From Planctomycetota bacterium (GTDB lineage Bacteria > Planctomycetota > Planctomycetia > Pirellulales > Pirellulaceae): a stretch of DNA of 64,000 nt. The position numbers were made by a program, and so were the translations under genes. This document shows, in pieces, positions 62,159 to 64,000 of this stretch. The stretch's first letter is position 1; each line of letters starts with the position of its first letter. The notes below the pieces were generated by a model that ran no database searches, was not told the DNA's origin, and was given only the letters and a program-made list of their open reading frames with translations. The stretch lies in assembly GCA_963204915.1 (NCBI GenBank), contig CAUJHS010000117.1, positions 310,001-374,000 of the forward strand, given 5' to 3'.

Positions 62159-64000
62159 ATGCGTTACTTTCGACTTTGGCTTGGATTCTTCCTGGTCGTC
62201 GCGTGCTCGTTCGCCGTACTGGGATATTACGGCTTCGAGATCTATCGCCTGGCCCCGCCGGTGCCCGAACAGGTTGTGACCACCGAAGGGCAAACGATCT
62301 ACACCGGCCAGGAAATCAAAGACGGCCAGAATGTGTGGCAGTCGATGGGCGGGCAGGAAGTCGGTTCGGTGTGGGGGCACGGCGCGTACGTAGCGCCGGA
62401 CTGGTCGGCCGACTGGCTGCATCGCGAGGCGTTGTGGCTCTTGAACCACTGGGCCCAGGCCGACCATGGCCGCACCTTTGACGAACTCGACGAAGAACCG
62501 AAAGCGGCCCTGCAAGCGCGACTCCAAAAAGAGCTGCGCACCAACACCTATGACCCCGAAACGGGCGATTTGACCATTTCGCCTCTGCGGGCGCAAGCCA
62601 TCGCCGCGGTAAGCGAGCACTATGCCGCGCTGTTTAGCGACGACCCCGAATTGGACGAACTGCGCGACGCTTATGCGATTCCTTCGAATAGTATTCCCGA
62701 CGCCGAACGCCGCGATCATATCAACGCGTTCTTCTTTTGGGCCTCGTGGGCGTGTGTGACTAACCGGCCCGATTCAGCCATCACGTATACGCAAAACTGG
62801 CCAGCGGACCGGCTCGTGGGCAACGAACCGACCGGCTCGATTGTGGTGTGGTCGGTCATCAGCTTTGTGGTGCTTCTGGCCGGCATCGGTGCGCTGGCGT
62901 GGTACTTCGCCGTGCAGCGCCACAACGAAGACGGAGTAATTGTCGAGTACCCCACGGCCGACCCGCTGTTGGCGCTTACGCCGACTCCTTCGATGAAGGC
63001 CACCTTGAAGTACTTTTGGGTGGTAGCGTTGCTGCTCGTGCTGCAAGTGGGGCTGGGCGCCGTGACGGCGCACTACGGCGTAGAGGGTTCTGGATTTTAC
63101 GGCTTCCCGCTGGCCGAATGGTTGCCCTATTCGGTCACGCGCACCTGGCACACGCAACTGGGCATTTTTTGGATCGCCACGGCCTGGCTGGCGACGGGGC
63201 TGTTCATGGCTCCGGCGGTTTCGGGCTATGAGCCGAAGTTCCAACGCTTGGGCGTCAATGTGCTGTTCCTGTGCTTGCTGGTGATCGTGGGCGGTTCGAT
63301 GTTCGGACAATGGATGGGAGTGCAACAAAAGTTAGGGCATACCGCCAACTTCTGGTTCGGCCATCAAGGGCTGGAGTACGTCGACCTGGGGCGGTTTTGG
63401 CAACTGTTCTTGTTCGCCGGGTTGTTCATCTGGCTCGGATTGATGACGCGCGCCATGTGGCCGGCGTTTCGTAAACATGAGGAAGGCCGACACCTGCTCG
63501 GCATGTTCCTGATCTCGTCGCTGGCCATCGCCATGTTCTACGGCGCGGGTTTGATGTGGGGCCGGCAAACCAACCTCGCCGTGATCGAATACTGGCGCTG
63601 GTGGGTGGTGCATCTGTGGGTCGAAGGCTTCTTTGAAGTGTTCGCCACCGTGGTCATCGCCTTCCTCTTTACCCGCATGGGGTTGCTTAAAGCCGCCACC
63701 GCTACCGCGGCGGTGTTGTTTTCGACGATCATCTTCCTGTCAGGCGGGATCATCGGCACGTTCCATCACTTGTACTTCACCGGCACGCCCACCGCGGTGC
63801 TCGCACTGGGGGCCACCTTCAGCGCGCTGGAAGTGGTGCCGCTGGTGCTGATTGGTTTTGAAGCGTATGAAAACCTCAGCCTGACCAACAGCCGGCCGTG
63901 GGTTCGGGCGTATAAATGGCCGATCTACTTCTTCGTCTCGGTGGCGTTCTGGAACCTGGTGGGCGCGGGGTTATTCGGATTCTTGATCAATCCACCCATC
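62159..64000 (+). CDS. norB: Quinol-dependent nitric oxide reductase (qNOR), 3' truncated by the window
   Basis: At least 614 residues, open to the end of the window (qNOR proteins are ~750). Start ATG 62159 has GAGGAG upstream. It begins with a membrane helix and a long periplasmic cytochrome-like domain (IYTGQEIKDGQNVWQSMGGQEVGSVWGHGAYVAPDW) that lacks a CxxCH haem site, as in qNOR. The haem-copper oxidase-type core follows: HTQLGIFWIATAWL, WWVVHLWVEGFFEVF, IIGTFHHLYF. It reduces 2 NO to N2O with quinol. Follows nnrS by 233 bases and is probably NO-regulated. Confidence 0.93.
   Translation, partial: MRYFRLWLGFFLVVACSFAVLGYYGFEIYRLAPPVPEQVVTTEGQTIYTGQEIKDGQNVWQSMGGQEVGSVWGHGAYVAPDWSADWLHREALWLLNHWAQADHGRTFDELDEEPKAALQARLQKELRTNTYDPETGDLTISPLRAQAIAAVSEHYAALFSDDPELDELRDAYAIPSNSIPDAERRDHINAFFFWASWACVTNRPDSAITYTQNWPADRLVGNEPTGSIVVWSVISFVVLLAGIGALAWYFAVQRHNEDGVIVEYPTADPLLALTPTPSMKATLKYFWVVALLLVLQVGLGAVTAHYGVEGSGFYGFPLAEWLPYSVTRTWHTQLGIFWIATAWLATGLFMAPAVSGYEPKFQRLGVNVLFLCLLVIVGGSMFGQWMGVQQKLGHTANFWFGHQGLEYVDLGRFWQLFLFAGLFIWLGLMTRAMWPAFRKHEEGRHLLGMFLISSLAIAMFYGAGLMWGRQTNLAVIEYWRWWVVHLWVEGFFEVFATVVIAFLFTRMGLLKAATATAAVLFSTIIFLSGGIIGTFHHLYFTGTPTAVLALGATFSALEVVPLVLIGFEAYENLSLTNSRPWVRAYKWPIYFFVSVAFWNLVGAGLFGFLINPPI

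Noticed and set aside
61932-62279. 115-codon plus-strand frame between nnrS and norB
   Set aside because: Overlaps norB by more than 100 bases and has no domain; the qNOR start has a perfect ribosome site.

Overview
The window reads as a chromosome segment of a planctomycete, most likely of the Pirellula/Lacipirellula type. The signs are DUF1559 prepilin-like proteins with an N-terminal methylation helix and a C-terminal H-x-GG...DG motif, a CRTAC1/ASPIC-UnbV lipoprotein, a secreted sulfatase, a large membrane-bound-dehydrogenase-like protein with HEAT repeats and a C-terminal PVC-type cytochrome c domain, a DUF1080 protein and a PEP-CTERM protein. G+C is high throughout, and many genes use Cys lipoboxes or signal peptides.

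Layout. 1-2783 (+): end of a DUF1559 protein, a small lipoprotein and a CRTAC1-type lipoprotein. 2826-12883 (mostly -): sulfatase, an unknown secreted protein, a very large Ser/Thr kinase joined to a caspase-like domain, a zinc-ribbon membrane protein, TadC and TadB, a Tat-exported amidohydrolase and a STAS protein. 13399-16129 (+): DUF1573 lipoprotein, DUF1559 prepilin and a membrane-anchored protein. 16165-26455: sugar nucleotidyltransferase, LpxH-like phosphoesterase, YdeP-type molybdopterin oxidoreductase, CBS protein, CDF metal transporter, YceH-type protein and iron alcohol dehydrogenase. 26713-31201: an accessory stretch with a PIN-domain protein, a zinc-motif protein, a CnoX-like thioredoxin and a retron (RT plus a candidate msr-msd RNA). 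31202-42153: DUF1877-like protein, GH38-like protein, POTRA-like protein, fatty-acid desaturase, ISP-type DNA methylase and WecG/TagA glycosyltransferase. 42154-43571: a repeat-rich block around a PEP-CTERM gene. 43572-49583: DUF1080 protein, SGNH hydrolase, HEAT/cytochrome c protein and a propeller-like protein. 49940-56228 (-): tad/Flp pilus locus (flp, a new 36-aa ORF, cpaA, tadE, cpaB, cpaC, cpaE). 56808-64000: an APP1-type phosphatase, then a nitric oxide module (NsrR-like repressor, Tll0287-like haem protein, NnrS with extra domains, quinol NO reductase running off the end).

How the parts work together. The tad genes at 49.9-56.2 kb supply pilin, peptidase, secretin and localisation ATPase. 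The inner-membrane platform genes tadB/tadC lie about 40 kb away, and the motor ATPase TadA/CpaF is not in the window. The nitric oxide genes are arranged divergently: the repressor and haem protein on minus, nnrS and norB on plus. A good promoter (TTGCCA-16-TATAAT) with an overlapping GGATAAA-N8-TTTATCC palindrome lies in front of nnrS.

The most interesting items are: the retron, with a 161-nt RNA whose a1/a2 stem, priming AGC, hairpins, promoter and hidden Shine-Dalgarno can all be read; the kinase/OB-like-repeat/caspase fusion; a 105-bp double-palindromic dispersed repeat present twice; a perfect 30-bp inverted repeat and its relatives; and the PEP-CTERM gene framed by 97-bp direct repeats. 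All calls come from reading the sequence and from memory of protein families; no database search was run.
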